A stretch of DNA of 64,000 nt from Lacipirellula parvula (GTDB lineage: Bacteria > Planctomycetota > Planctomycetia > Pirellulales > Lacipirellulaceae): contig NZ_AP021861.1 in the NCBI RefSeq assembly GCF_009177095.1, positions 4,508,501 through 4,572,500 of the forward strand, given 5' to 3'. The notes under the pieces were generated by a model. That model did not search any database. It was not told the DNA's origin and worked only from the letters and a program-made list of their open reading frames with translations. A program made the position numbers and the translations under genes. This document shows positions 19,323 to 28,719 of this stretch, piece after piece (within the stretch, counting starts at the first letter, position 1; every line of letters starts with the position of its first letter).

Positions 19323-20147
19323 ATGGGCACAACAAGATACTCGCCTTTGCTGCTAGCGCATTTGCGCAGTCCTAGTAATTTTGGCGCAGACGAAGAAGCC
19401 ACGCATATTGGAGGGGTGCTCAGTTCTGAGATCGCGCCAGAAATTATTTTCTATCTCCGAATGCAAGGAGAGCGAATCGACTCGATCCGATTTAAAACAG
19501 CAGGCTGCGCAGTCACGATTGGCTTGTGCTCAATCTTGGCCAGCAATATACATGGGTGGTTGGCTAACGAAGCCGCGGCGATAGACACAGCAACCCTGCA
19601 AGATTGGATCGAAAGTATACCCGCAGATCGACTCGGCTTGCTAGACGTGGTGCTTTCGGCTCTGCAAAATGCATTATCGTCATCTGATACGACGCAATTT
19701 GGCACGCCGGATGCCTCTAGCGCCTCCTTTCATGAATGCGCATCGCATAGTGCCGTCGCAATCACGCGACAATATCCACGCTTTGACACTCGCTTACCTG
19801 CTTGCGCAGCTCGTCACGACGTCAGGCCGAATACCGGAGTTTACTTCTGTGCTCACCCACAAGTATTTTCGCAACACAGCCATGTAACTGCAGAGCTGTG
19901 CCGTGTGTGTTCTCTAGCAGCTTTGCCGATGCCCGCAAATCTTCGGAAGTATCGAGAACTCCCAATTCATACTGGACCTTGCGAATACCTTGGTGAATTC
20001 CAAGAACTCCGTCCCTGCAAAACATGCCGGGGTAATGTAATGACAAAGGTCTTTAACTGTAACCACAGTGCTCACCGTCAGACGACAATGAAGGAGTGCG
20101 CAGCTTGCTACGATTACGTTGCCAAGCATGCTACTGACGCGGAGTAG
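19323..20147 (+). CDS. degenerate IscU-like domain fused to Cys-rich zinc-ribbon-like module
   Basis: 274 residues. Residues 1-120 repeat the fold of the 15925-16308 protein ('YSPLLLAHLRSPSNFG', 'TAGCAVTIGLCSILAS', 'LLDVVLSALQNALSS'), but only the middle ligand cysteine remains: the first is lost and the third is Val. Residues about 120-200 are a linker ending with 'CRVCSLAALPMP'. The last 60 residues form the pattern C-x11-C-x2-C-x10-C-x12-C-x2-C, beginning CEYLGEFQEL. By memory this resembles Cys-rich tails found at the ends of some planctomycete and phage-associated glycosyltransferase-cluster proteins; I know no function for it. The six cysteines could bind one or two Zn ions. Start ATG 19323, 8 bases after the sulfotransferase stop. 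Next gene (RHS) starts 20 bases on. Confidence 0.75.
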   Translation: MGTTRYSPLLLAHLRSPSNFGADEEATHIGGVLSSEIAPEIIFYLRMQGERIDSIRFKTAGCAVTIGLCSILASNIHGWLANEAAAIDTATLQDWIESIPADRLGLLDVVLSALQNALSSSDTTQFGTPDASSASFHECASHSAVAITRQYPRFDTRLPACAARHDVRPNTGVYFCAHPQVFSQHSHVTAELCRVCSLAALPMPANLRKYRELPIHTGPCEYLGEFQELRPCKTCRGNVMTKVFNCNHSAHRQTTMKECAACYDYVAKHATDAE

Positions 20148-20167
20148 AGCGAGAAGGAGCAAATTGC

Positions 20168-23100
20168 ATGTCAGACATCGAATGCGGGTACTTCTGTGCG
20201 TGTCCTCTCTGTCGCAATGGGACGCCTACCAAGTTAGCGTTCGTTGTCGGGCAACTCACAAACAACATCCTTGAGTGCTGTACGGAATACCCCTACGGTA
20301 CGCTGGAGTTGGAGTATTTTGCGGGCGGTATTGAGGCATGCAACTGGGCGACTTCGCATCCGCAAGTATCGTGCGCGTATTGGGGTGGCAGCGACATAGC
20401 GATTCAGGCTCCGCTAGTAAATTTAGCTATTTACGGGCTGACTGGAATCGATCAGCACGCGGGGATGACGAACGGTGGCGTGTACAGCTTCGGCTACTTC
20501 AAACATCAGCCTTCCTCGTCAATTGAATGCTTTGACAGTCATGTACTTCCATATGGCGACTGCGACATGTGTGAGGCTTGCGAGCCACCAGCGGGCTCCG
20601 CTGTTGTCTATGGGATGCATGGAGAGTCCGACAGGGAGTGTTACAAAATTACAACTTGCGCTGAGACTATACCTTGCGCTCAAGAATCAGCAAATTGCCC
20701 TCCGATGCCCTACATTGGAGCGCCGACCACTTGCTGCCAAGAGAGCGACAGTGAATGCGGGTGTGAATCCGGCGAAAGCGACGAGTGCAGCTCATGTGAG
20801 GTTGAAGTCTCCCCCCACTTGATCGAAATATTCGGATGTTGTCCGAGTTTTACCTGGCAGTGCCCCGAATATAGATCAGCCTCTTCTGGAGGCTCTGACA
20901 GCTCAGGAGGCGGCAACTGCAACAGCGGCGATTGCAATTCCACCCCGACGAGAGGGACTTTCTCAGACAATGCACTGTCGGATTTGGCGGGACTATTTCA
21001 GTATGTGCGAGACATTACTCGGCCTGTAATCCCCTCGCTTCAAACCGGCCCAGCTGGGATGAGTCCAGCGTGGGGATTTACGACCTACAGGATTGCACCG
21101 CCTGACGCGGGATCGCTTCAACCTCCGTTGTCCCTCATGTACAATTCAGTACATGCAAACCAAGATTCCGCTTACGGGTTTGGCTGGAGCAACGCACTGG
21201 AGCTGAGAATTGAAGGCGATCCTTCAGAGTCAGTTGTGTCGTTGACGAATGGAAGCGGACTACGCCTCAACTATGGCGCCACGACGGCAGGCGCATACCT
21301 GCCGCCCCCAAAGATCCCGCTTGCATTGAGCGGAGATTCCGGCACCAGTACTTTCGTCGCGACTCAACCCGATGGAACTGCCCTGCAGTTCGATAATTCA
21401 TCTCCGCATCGGCTGTCTTCCATTACTAGTTCCGGCGGCGCGAAATGGACCGTAATGTACGACGGCACCCCTGAGAGGATGAGATCTATCCTGGATCCCA
21501 GCAATCGACGGACAACCTTAAGCTACGACGGGAATGGAAAAATTGCGTCGATCGTTCTACCAGACGGTCGGGAAACTCTATTCACTGTGACCGCTGGAAA
21601 GCTGGCCAGCACAACGACGCCGGAAGGTTGCATCACGCAGTTCAACTATCTCACGCAAGATGTTGGCGGCGAGGATTTTATTCATCTAAATTCGATAGTC
21701 GATCCAGCTCAGCATGCAACGACATACAGCTATGACAGCAGTGGCTGGTGCAATCAGATTGCTCACGCTGACGGATCAGTCGTATCAATTAGTTATTTGG
21801 ACTGGAATAACGCCGTCGTCGAGATGGTTGGTTCGCTAAGCGAATCAACGAGTACATGGATAAAGTACAATAGCGCTCGGAACGTCGCGAGTTGCCAGAC
21901 AATTGGAGGGTTGCCGACCACCTTCATTTGGGACAACGGCATTGTTGCCGGCGTCCAAGACCCGAGAGGTTATCTCACTACCTTCACGTACAAGCAATTG
22001 CTGTCTTCAGCACGCGTCCTCGACTCGGTCACTAACCCTGATGGGGGTGTTTACACAATTCAGTATGACGCAAGCGATCGTGTAGAGTCTCTAATTGATG
22101 CACGTGGAAATCGCAGCACAATTACATGGGATGGGTTTAAGCGAACTGAGCTTCGCGATGCGATTGGCAATCGATGGACCTATGTCTACGACGGGCTTAG
22201 CCGTGTCTGCGGAAAAATCAATCCTTTGGGAGAACGAATCACCTTTCACTACGACACCCTTGGCAATCGCGATTTTACGCAAAACGCCCTCGGGGAAGTA
22301 TCGACTTCTACCTACGAAAACGGACAACGCAAGTCGATTCAGAATGCTGCGGGATATATCACAACCTTCATCCGAGACGACATGAATCGGGTGGTTCGGA
22401 AAATTGACGCTCGCAGTTACGCGACAACATTTACTTATGGGATTAACTGCAGGATATCGCGTATCGAGAACGCACTTGGAGTGCGTACATCCTTTCAGTA
22501 TGACGAAATGAATCGTCTGCGAGCCACAGTCAATGGCCTTGGTGAACGCACCACATTCGGCTACGACGGTTTAGGAAACTCAAACTCTATGCAAAACCCG
22601 CTTGGAAGTGTTACCACTCAATTATACGACGCCAATCGGCGTGTCGTCGGAGTTGTGAATGCTTTGGGCTGCGTGTCGACGCTCTCGTACGACGCATCTG
22701 GAAATCTGAGGTCCATCGAGAATCCGCTGGGATATCGTACTACAACGCAATACGATTCGATGAACCGGCCTCGTGCTCAGATGGATGCAAGGGGCAATGT
22801 CACGACATTCCAATACGACCTAAGAGGGAGCAGAACGAGTTTAGAAAACGCGCTCGGCCAGCGAACCACAACATCTTACACGCCGCTCAATCGCGTTGAA
22901 GCGCTCGAGGAGCCTTCTGGAGCGATCACCACCTTCAATTATGACGCTGCGGCGCGGCAAAAAGCGATTTGGAACTCCCGCAGCTATGCGACTACGTTCA
23001 ACTACGATGGCGTTGGACGCCTAAAATCCGATATAAATTCGCTCGGCTACCGAGCGACCTACAGCTATGACGCGGCTGGAAGGCGAGTTGCCGTGCAAAA

Positions 23101-25531
23101 CTCGCGAGGATTTTCAACGACGACCCAGCGCGATTCCGTTGGCAATGTCGTCGCAACGGTAGATCCTTTGGGTTACTGCACCACTACCACCTACGACCCT
23201 CTCAATCGTCGCATCAGCGTTTTGAATGGCCAAGGTCACGTTTCGACGATGTCATACGACGCAGCCGGAAGAGTTACTGGGACGCAAAATCCGCTCGGCT
23301 TCCGCACGACATTCGCCTACGACGCAGCGGGCCGTCGGCTGGCGATCTGGGATGCGGAGAACAATCGCACGACAACTGTTTATGACGCCGCTGGTCGCAC
23401 TCAGGCTATTGTCAATGCCCTCGGATGCCGTACGACGATGCAATACGATTTAGCCGGCCGCCGCGAGACTCTGCAGGATGCCAATGGGTATCGCACAACT
23501 TTCGAATACGACGCAGGTGGGAATGTGTCCGTTGAAGTTGACCCATTAGGGCGTCGCACCAGCTTCAGTTACTCTGCAACTGTCCAGCTGAAGTCGAAGC
23601 AGGATCCTCGAAATGTGCGAATCACCTACGTTTACGATTCAGTCGGGCGCCAGACAGAGCAAGTTTTTAGCAGTGGATTGCGATATACTTTCACTTACGA
23701 CTCGATGGGCAATCGCTTGACAATGATCGACGGCAGTGGGGCATCCGCTTATGAATATGATGCACTTAATCGTCTTTCGGTTGCAGTTACTCCTTCCGGA
23801 CAGCGGATTACGTATGGATACGATCCCGCTGGGAATCGGGCAAGCATGGTAGAGCCGACCGGCGGTAGGTTCACATATGCTTACGATGCCGTCGAGCAAT
23901 TGACAGCGATTGATAACCCATTCGCTGAGCGGACTACTATTACCTATGACGAGGTTGGCAGGCAGAAGTCCACTTTATTCGCTAACGGAATGCAGACGTC
24001 CAACACGCATGACGGTGCCGGACGGCTGACTCAAATCGATTATTGGCGAGATACATCGAGCAACGCCAATTGGGTCAATTGGGAATTGCCTGACTGGGTC
24101 GCAATGGATTTATCAGATTGGCTGGAATTCGAGCTAGAAGGCTCCGGAATTCTGGATCAGGTGGTTTATCAACACGACAACGTGGGTAATCGAACTGCGG
24201 TTGCAGAGCATAATGGGAGTGTGACTACATTTATCTACGACACCACCTATCGCTTGACTCATGAACATCGCACGGGAATCGCCGCATACCAAATCACACA
24301 TTCGTACGACAGCGTTGGAAATCGAAAAGTAGAAGTTGCCGATGGACTACGAACGACCTTCAATTACGATCCCTCTAACCAATTAACCACTAGTACTGAT
24401 CCATCAGGCGCTACTACGTCATATTCATACGATAACGCTGGCAATCTAACGCAAGAAGCGAGTGCGGCCGGAACAACGGTCAACACTTGGAATGATGATT
24501 GTCATCTAGTCAAGGTGACGCAACCGGGTAACGTCGTCACCACGATGGGCTACAATGCGTATGGGCTGCGCGTCACGAGGGAAAGCGAGGGTGGAATCAC
24601 CAAAAGCCTTTGGGACCTGCAGAACGTCTTGACAGAATCCAACGAGGACGATGCAATTTTGGCTACATACACGCTCGCCCCCCGGTCGTATGGAAAGCTA
24701 TTGAGTCTTAATCGCGGCGGCACCTCGAGCCATTTCGCACTATCAGATGCATTGGGATCCGTCATTGGATTAACTAGTTCTACCGGAAGCATTAGCGATT
24801 CTTATAGGTACAAAGCTTACGGAACTCCAATCTATGCGTCAGGAACCACTGTCAACCCTTTTCGCTGGGGTGGTAGATCGGGATATCACTTTGACAGCGG
24901 CTTAGACGAGTACTATGTCCGGTCTCGTTACTATAGCCAAGCGACGGTACGCTGGGTGTCCCACGATCTTGCTGGGGTTTTTGCCGGTCTCAATAAGTAT
25001 CTTTACTGCTGGAACGTCCCAACGCGTTTCCTTGATCCTTCAGGTCGCTTTGGCGTCGACGACGCTTGTGAATTCGCCAACCAGAAAGGACAGGGGAGGG
25101 ATGCGGTGGACTGCGCATGCTGGTTGGCAGGGCTATTGGATATCGTGCCTTATCCTCCAGTTGGTGCTAATCCTGTAATTGAATTGGCTGATTGCCTCTG
25201 CAATGGGTTGACTAGTTTTCGCGTATATTGTGGATGTGGCTCAGTCCAAGATTCATCATTCCTCGCCTCGGCTGCGCTTACCGGTATCGATTGTTTATCG
25301 TTGCCGGTCGGGACAGCAGCTGGGTGCGCCGTAGGTTGCTTAGTGGGCGGTCTAGTTGGAATGCCACTAGTGCTTATAGGCGGTCCAGTTTTCGGATGCT
25401 CCATCGGCTCAGCCATAGGTTGCTATTTCGGTGATTTCCTATTTGACGTGGGCGCGCTTATCGGCCAACTTGAGTTATCTGATAGTGAATTAGGCGATGG
25501 CTTCGACGCTTGCCAACGCGCCGTTGGGTAA
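20168..25531 (+). CDS. RHS/YD-repeat protein with Cys-rich N-terminus
   Basis: 1,787 residues; ATG at 20168 with AAGGAG upstream. Residues 1-240 are strikingly Cys-rich and unlike any family I know, with no signal peptide. Next comes a Gly/Ser linker and the RHS shell, with dozens of YD repeats from about 390 to 1540 (units such as 'TTFEYDAGGNVSVEVDPLG'), which form a hollow beta-cocoon. The RHS-core end is present: 'DEYYVRSRYYSQATVRWVSH' and D-P-S-G-R-F-G at 1623-1629. The tail of about 160 residues is Cys- and Gly-rich with glycine-zipper hydrophobic stretches ('GCAVGCLVGGLVGMPLVLIG'), as in pore-forming or membrane-entering segments. Such tails often act as toxins and are paired with a small immunity gene; 25548-25979 is in that position. 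Secretion route unknown. Confidence 0.9.
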   Translation: MSDIECGYFCACPLCRNGTPTKLAFVVGQLTNNILECCTEYPYGTLELEYFAGGIEACNWATSHPQVSCAYWGGSDIAIQAPLVNLAIYGLTGIDQHAGMTNGGVYSFGYFKHQPSSSIECFDSHVLPYGDCDMCEACEPPAGSAVVYGMHGESDRECYKITTCAETIPCAQESANCPPMPYIGAPTTCCQESDSECGCESGESDECSSCEVEVSPHLIEIFGCCPSFTWQCPEYRSASSGGSDSSGGGNCNSGDCNSTPTRGTFSDNALSDLAGLFQYVRDITRPVIPSLQTGPAGMSPAWGFTTYRIAPPDAGSLQPPLSLMYNSVHANQDSAYGFGWSNALELRIEGDPSESVVSLTNGSGLRLNYGATTAGAYLPPPKIPLALSGDSGTSTFVATQPDGTALQFDNSSPHRLSSITSSGGAKWTVMYDGTPERMRSILDPSNRRTTLSYDGNGKIASIVLPDGRETLFTVTAGKLASTTTPEGCITQFNYLTQDVGGEDFIHLNSIVDPAQHATTYSYDSSGWCNQIAHADGSVVSISYLDWNNAVVEMVGSLSESTSTWIKYNSARNVASCQTIGGLPTTFIWDNGIVAGVQDPRGYLTTFTYKQLLSSARVLDSVTNPDGGVYTIQYDASDRVESLIDARGNRSTITWDGFKRTELRDAIGNRWTYVYDGLSRVCGKINPLGERITFHYDTLGNRDFTQNALGEVSTSTYENGQRKSIQNAAGYITTFIRDDMNRVVRKIDARSYATTFTYGINCRISRIENALGVRTSFQYDEMNRLRATVNGLGERTTFGYDGLGNSNSMQNPLGSVTTQLYDANRRVVGVVNALGCVSTLSYDASGNLRSIENPLGYRTTTQYDSMNRPRAQMDARGNVTTFQYDLRGSRTSLENALGQRTTTSYTPLNRVEALEEPSGAITTFNYDAAARQKAIWNSRSYATTFNYDGVGRLKSDINSLGYRATYSYDAAGRRVAVQNSRGFSTTTQRDSVGNVVATVDPLGYCTTTTYDPLNRRISVLNGQGHVSTMSYDAAGRVTGTQNPLGFRTTFAYDAAGRRLAIWDAENNRTTTVYDAAGRTQAIVNALGCRTTMQYDLAGRRETLQDANGYRTTFEYDAGGNVSVEVDPLGRRTSFSYSATVQLKSKQDPRNVRITYVYDSVGRQTEQVFSSGLRYTFTYDSMGNRLTMIDGSGASAYEYDALNRLSVAVTPSGQRITYGYDPAGNRASMVEPTGGRFTYAYDAVEQLTAIDNPFAERTTITYDEVGRQKSTLFANGMQTSNTHDGAGRLTQIDYWRDTSSNANWVNWELPDWVAMDLSDWLEFELEGSGILDQVVYQHDNVGNRTAVAEHNGSVTTFIYDTTYRLTHEHRTGIAAYQITHSYDSVGNRKVEVADGLRTTFNYDPSNQLTTSTDPSGATTSYSYDNAGNLTQEASAAGTTVNTWNDDCHLVKVTQPGNVVTTMGYNAYGLRVTRESEGGITKSLWDLQNVLTESNEDDAILATYTLAPRSYGKLLSLNRGGTSSHFALSDALGSVIGLTSSTGSISDSYRYKAYGTPIYASGTTVNPFRWGGRSGYHFDSGLDEYYVRSRYYSQATVRWVSHDLAGVFAGLNKYLYCWNVPTRFLDPSGRFGVDDACEFANQKGQGRDAVDCACWLAGLLDIVPYPPVGANPVIELADCLCNGLTSFRVYCGCGSVQDSSFLASAALTGIDCLSLPVGTAAGCAVGCLVGGLVGMPLVLIGGPVFGCSIGSAIGCYFGDFLFDVGALIGQLELSDSELGDGFDACQRAVG

Positions 25532-25547
25532 CTGTGAGAATAAATCC

Positions 25548-25979
25548 ATGTCTAAACTAGGCAGATCGCCTTATCTAATTTGGGGTTTACTACTTGGAGG
25601 GAGCATGCCTGTGGAGTTCTGCTGGGTGTTATGGGATCTCCACTACTACGGTTCAATTAGATTACTGCTTGGGATAGCGATTTTCGCTACGATCGTTTGC
25701 CTCACGTACAACACATACAAGTATGCGAAAACGCTCAGACGTGGTGTGGCTGGCCAGTGGTCGGAGTACGATCATGTCGGTAGATCGAACATGTTTTGGA
25801 CAATGCGATTAAATGGATTGCTGGTTACTTTGTTTGCCGTCGGCATTGCGATATCGCTAGCGTCCGAGTCTCCTGATCACTGGGGGGCTTTTATATGCGC
25901 TTGGAGTCTCGTCTTGATTCTTTTCGTACTCGGAATCGGATGCTTCGTATTGACACTGCCCGGCAGGAGACGCTTATAA
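25548..25979 (+). CDS. small four-helix membrane protein, candidate immunity protein
   Basis: 143 residues from ATG 25548; an upstream in-frame start at 25497 would overlap the RHS gene. Four hydrophobic segments are visible: 'LIWGLLLGGSMPVEFCWVLW', 'LLLGIAIFATIVCLTY', 'LNGLLVTLFAVGIAISLA' and 'SLVLILFVLGIGCFVLTL'. Position directly after an RHS gene with a hydrophobic tail is the usual place for a cognate immunity protein, and a membrane protein would suit a membrane-acting toxin. That role is inference from position only. Confidence 0.65.
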   Translation: MSKLGRSPYLIWGLLLGGSMPVEFCWVLWDLHYYGSIRLLLGIAIFATIVCLTYNTYKYAKTLRRGVAGQWSEYDHVGRSNMFWTMRLNGLLVTLFAVGIAISLASESPDHWGAFICAWSLVLILFVLGIGCFVLTLPGRRRL

Positions 25980-26643
25980 CCTCGGATGGGGAACGGCTGG
26001 CGAACGTCAGGCATTGCGAATCGCCAAACGCCCATTTACTGAATTGCTTTTCTGACGCATCGCGAGACGTCAAAAAAACTTCCGGCTGTAAGGAAACCTT
26101 GGTCGATTCGATGATCGCCTTCCATCGATGCTCAATGTCATCGGTGTCCGACGGTTGAAGGCCTAATAGTTGCGCAAACCAAACTCCAACGGCCGGCGCT
26201 GTCTCTACCCATTGCTCAATGTCATCTGCGTCGTATGCGCGAACTTCCTTCCAACACCCATTTGACGCTTGCTCGTCAGCCCACTTCTTCTTGTTCTTCC
26301 AATGTCGAGGGGTGACTGCAATGTAGCCGGACTCGGTCTGATGTGCTGGTGATGTTTCCTGCGTGCGCTTCTCAAAGTCATCGTCGGCTTTACTTTTTAC
26401 GCCTTTGTTGACGCCGAACTCCCATACAGACTTGCCGGCTGGTACCCAGGCATTTCCCGCCTCGCACGTAATGGTCCCGTCAAAACCAGATCGCTGGGTC
26501 GATTCACCAACGGGAAAGTCGATCTCAGAAATATCTGCCAAGGTCGTATGCGCGAGACGGCGTAGTACGAGCGGGAGAGTTGATCGCGAAGTGAGTTGAT
26601 TTGCCCATCTTTGAATTGCCAACGCGGTGACTAGCTGATTCAT
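25891..26643 (-). pseudogene. truncated N-terminus of a large nuclease/NTPase-type protein
   Basis: The ATG at 26643 begins MNQLVTALAIQRWANQ and continues with 'EIDFPVGESTQRSGFDGTI', 'VPAGKSVWEFGVNKGVKSKA', 'YIAVTPRHWKNKKKWADEQ' and 'DADDIEQWVETAPAVGVWF'. By memory this is the N-terminal module of a family of very large (over 1,000 residues) proteins, thought to be nuclease-like (GFDG ... WEFG ... K resembling PD-(D/E)XK) followed by a STAND-type NTPase. Here only about 230 residues survive; homology-like sequence fades near 25980, exactly at the end of the RHS-associated membrane gene, and the last 20 codons run antisense into that gene. The gene is therefore broken, probably by the rearrangement that brought in the RHS locus. 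Confidence 0.6.
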
Positions 26644-26846
26644 GTGAACATCCAACTGGCCTTTACGCGCGATCCTCGGAAGCTTAGTACTGAACTAAAG
26701 TCGGGGCGCTTCGGTCTCGCGTGGAGCGAGACACCATCAATCATCAGGTCGATGCAATTAGAGTCGCGCGCGTGAAGATTGGGTCCAAGTGCGACTTACA
26801 CTGTCTCAGCTCGGAGAGAGTGGGGCAAGGAAGGGGGGCCGTGCAA

Positions 26847-27080
26847 CTAACCTCCCGCTTTTTCCGCCCGCTTGATCAATTCTGACACCGGCAAACTGAG
26901 TTCTCGGCAGAGCTTCACCAGCATCTCCAGCGTTGGAGATTTCTGGTCATTCTCCAGATAAGAAACGTACGTCCTGTCGACGTCGGCCGCGAATGCGAGC
27001 GCTTCCTGCGTCATCCCCGCCTTGAGGCGGGCATCTCGCAAAACTCCTCCGATCAGAAGTGTGTCCCGGCGTTTGGCCAT
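26847..27080 (-). CDS. XRE family transcriptional regulator
   Basis: 77 residues, a single Cro/C1-type helix-turn-helix: 'LRDARLKAGMTQEALAFAAD', 'VDRTYVSYLENDQKSPTLEM' and 'LVKLCRELSLPVSELI'. The recognition helix is 'DRTYVSYLEN'. No other domain, so it probably binds as a dimer to an operator near its own promoter. It is divergent from the GYF-domain gene (27194), and the 113-base gap between them is the likely target. Regulators of this size often control restriction, toxin or mobile-element genes; here the neighbour is a broken defence-type gene. Confidence 0.88.
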   Translation of the reverse strand: MAKRRDTLLIGGVLRDARLKAGMTQEALAFAADVDRTYVSYLENDQKSPTLEMLVKLCRELSLPVSELIKRAEKAGG

Positions 27081-27193
27081 GCCGGGAGTATCAAGTCTTG
27101 GTTCGGGAATGTCTGTCGACTATAGTCGATATTCAGGTGCGGCTAGAAGACTTCTCAAATTGCGCCCAATAATGCCTCAAGAAGGAAATCAGC

Positions 27194-28183
27194 ATGGCCA
27201 ACTGGTTCGTGAGTGTAGGAGATAGAGAACAGGGGCCGTTCGTGGACGCTCAGATTCGAGAACTGGCTCGCAATGGGAAGCTGACGCCAAAAATGAAAGT
27301 ACGTCGCGAGGGGAGTGACCGGTTCGTCGAAGCAGGAAGCATTCGGGGGCTGTTCACCACAGTTAGCACCCCAACTCCAGTTGCTTCCTCTCCTCCAGCG
27401 CCGGCAGCGCCCTCGACTCTAAAACAGCTTCAAACGATCGACCTCCCCGCGGCGGAAAGAGCCATCGGTCTTAAGGCACACCGACTCGCGGTCGTCGCGA
27501 GCATGGCTGGGAAGCGATACGCCAAATTAGCCAGCATTGACGATAAGATCGCAAAAGGTGAAGCAGAACTCGCAGCTGCTAAGAACAAGTTCGAAACATT
27601 CGCTGTGACCGCAACCCTCAAGGCGTTACGAAAGACTCAAGCTCAGCTTCAAGAAGAGGTGGGCCGCATCATTAGGTTACATCCGAGCGACGACGCCATC
27701 CGCCGCTTGGGGACCGAACTCTCAGTCGCTCAAGCGATCGCAGACCGCCTTGTGAAGATGGGAGGAAAACCTAAATACCATCCTGGGCCAGTGGCGATTG
27801 TCTTCACGGGGCTAGTAGTCGTGGGCTTCGCCGCGCTGATGGTTGCAATCAGTCCGCCTATATCCAAAGGCGAGGGCGATGCAGGGCAGGCAATCGTCGC
27901 TTCGCAGGAATTCGTTCGTAATTCGCTGCAACATCCGGGCGCGGCGGAATTTCCCTGGTTCGGGGCCATGGCCGAGCCGCTGAAAGACAATCCTCGTGTA
28001 TGGCGGGCGATCGGAGAGGTGGAAGCATCAAACGCATTCGGGATGAGAAGCACAATCAAATGGAGTACCCTCGTCTACCTCAAAGACGCTGATACAGGAG
28101 GAATTGGCGATTGGGAGTGTTGCTACCTTTCGCTTGACGGGAAAATGATGCATGTGCAGCCGATTCCCAAGTATCCCCCTTAA
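27194..28183 (+). CDS. GYF-domain membrane protein
   Basis: 329 residues; ATG preceded by AAGGAAA. Residues 1-55 form a GYF_2 domain ('NWFVSVGDREQGPFVDAQI', 'LARNGKLTPKMKVRREG'), a peptide-binding module common in planctomycete membrane proteins. A Pro/Ala linker and a charged coiled-coil region (about 80-185) follow, then one membrane helix about 203-221 ('VAIVFTGLVVVGFAALMVAI'). The C-terminal about 100 residues form a small alpha/beta domain ending in 'CCYLSLDGKMMHVQPIP', similar to C-terminal domains in other bacterial membrane proteins. The single helix suggests a type II anchor. Function unknown. Confidence 0.78.
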   Translation: MANWFVSVGDREQGPFVDAQIRELARNGKLTPKMKVRREGSDRFVEAGSIRGLFTTVSTPTPVASSPPAPAAPSTLKQLQTIDLPAAERAIGLKAHRLAVVASMAGKRYAKLASIDDKIAKGEAELAAAKNKFETFAVTATLKALRKTQAQLQEEVGRIIRLHPSDDAIRRLGTELSVAQAIADRLVKMGGKPKYHPGPVAIVFTGLVVVGFAALMVAISPPISKGEGDAGQAIVASQEFVRNSLQHPGAAEFPWFGAMAEPLKDNPRVWRAIGEVEASNAFGMRSTIKWSTLVYLKDADTGGIGDWECCYLSLDGKMMHVQPIPKYPP

Positions 28184-28719
28184 TAATTCGTTAACTAGAG
28201 TGGAAGCACTGGTGATCAGCGGATATATGGATGTTCGGCTTCGCACTAATCGTTCCCCGGGGGCTAGTTGTCGGACAGACCGCTTCCTAGGGACGGCAGC
28301 TGACTTCTACCGTCATCCCGACGCGTTACTCCCGTCGTTGCGTTTGCTAGGCAAACCGCGTTGATGCGGTCGCTACTGCAAAAGAGGGGGTCAGAGCCCT
28401 CGTGCAGAAGGCGCGGGAACGCGTCACCATTGCACTCTTGAAGCAGTATCTGTGCGTGGAATTATTAACGCTCGATCTAACTCTGGAAAGTCGGTAGCGG
28501 CTAATGTAATTCCATACGATTCCGCGAGTAAGATCGCGAAGCTGCAGCCCTCCCCAGAGAGTGTTTGCTATAGAAGATGATAGCCGCGTGAGCCTCTTCT
28601 TTGCGTCCCGTTACGCCTCCTTTGGAATGCGTGCCTCTCCCTCGCCCGCGACCGAAAACGCAAAGAAAGCCAAACGGAGGCCTCCTCTGCGGACGCTACG
28701 CGAAGGCGGTGGTGATGCG
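28184..28719. other. intergenic region, no gene supported
   Basis: 535 bases between convergent genes. Short frames around 28561-28818 have no recognisable product and overlap the end of 28720-29292. I see no RNA gene here. Confidence 0.4.
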
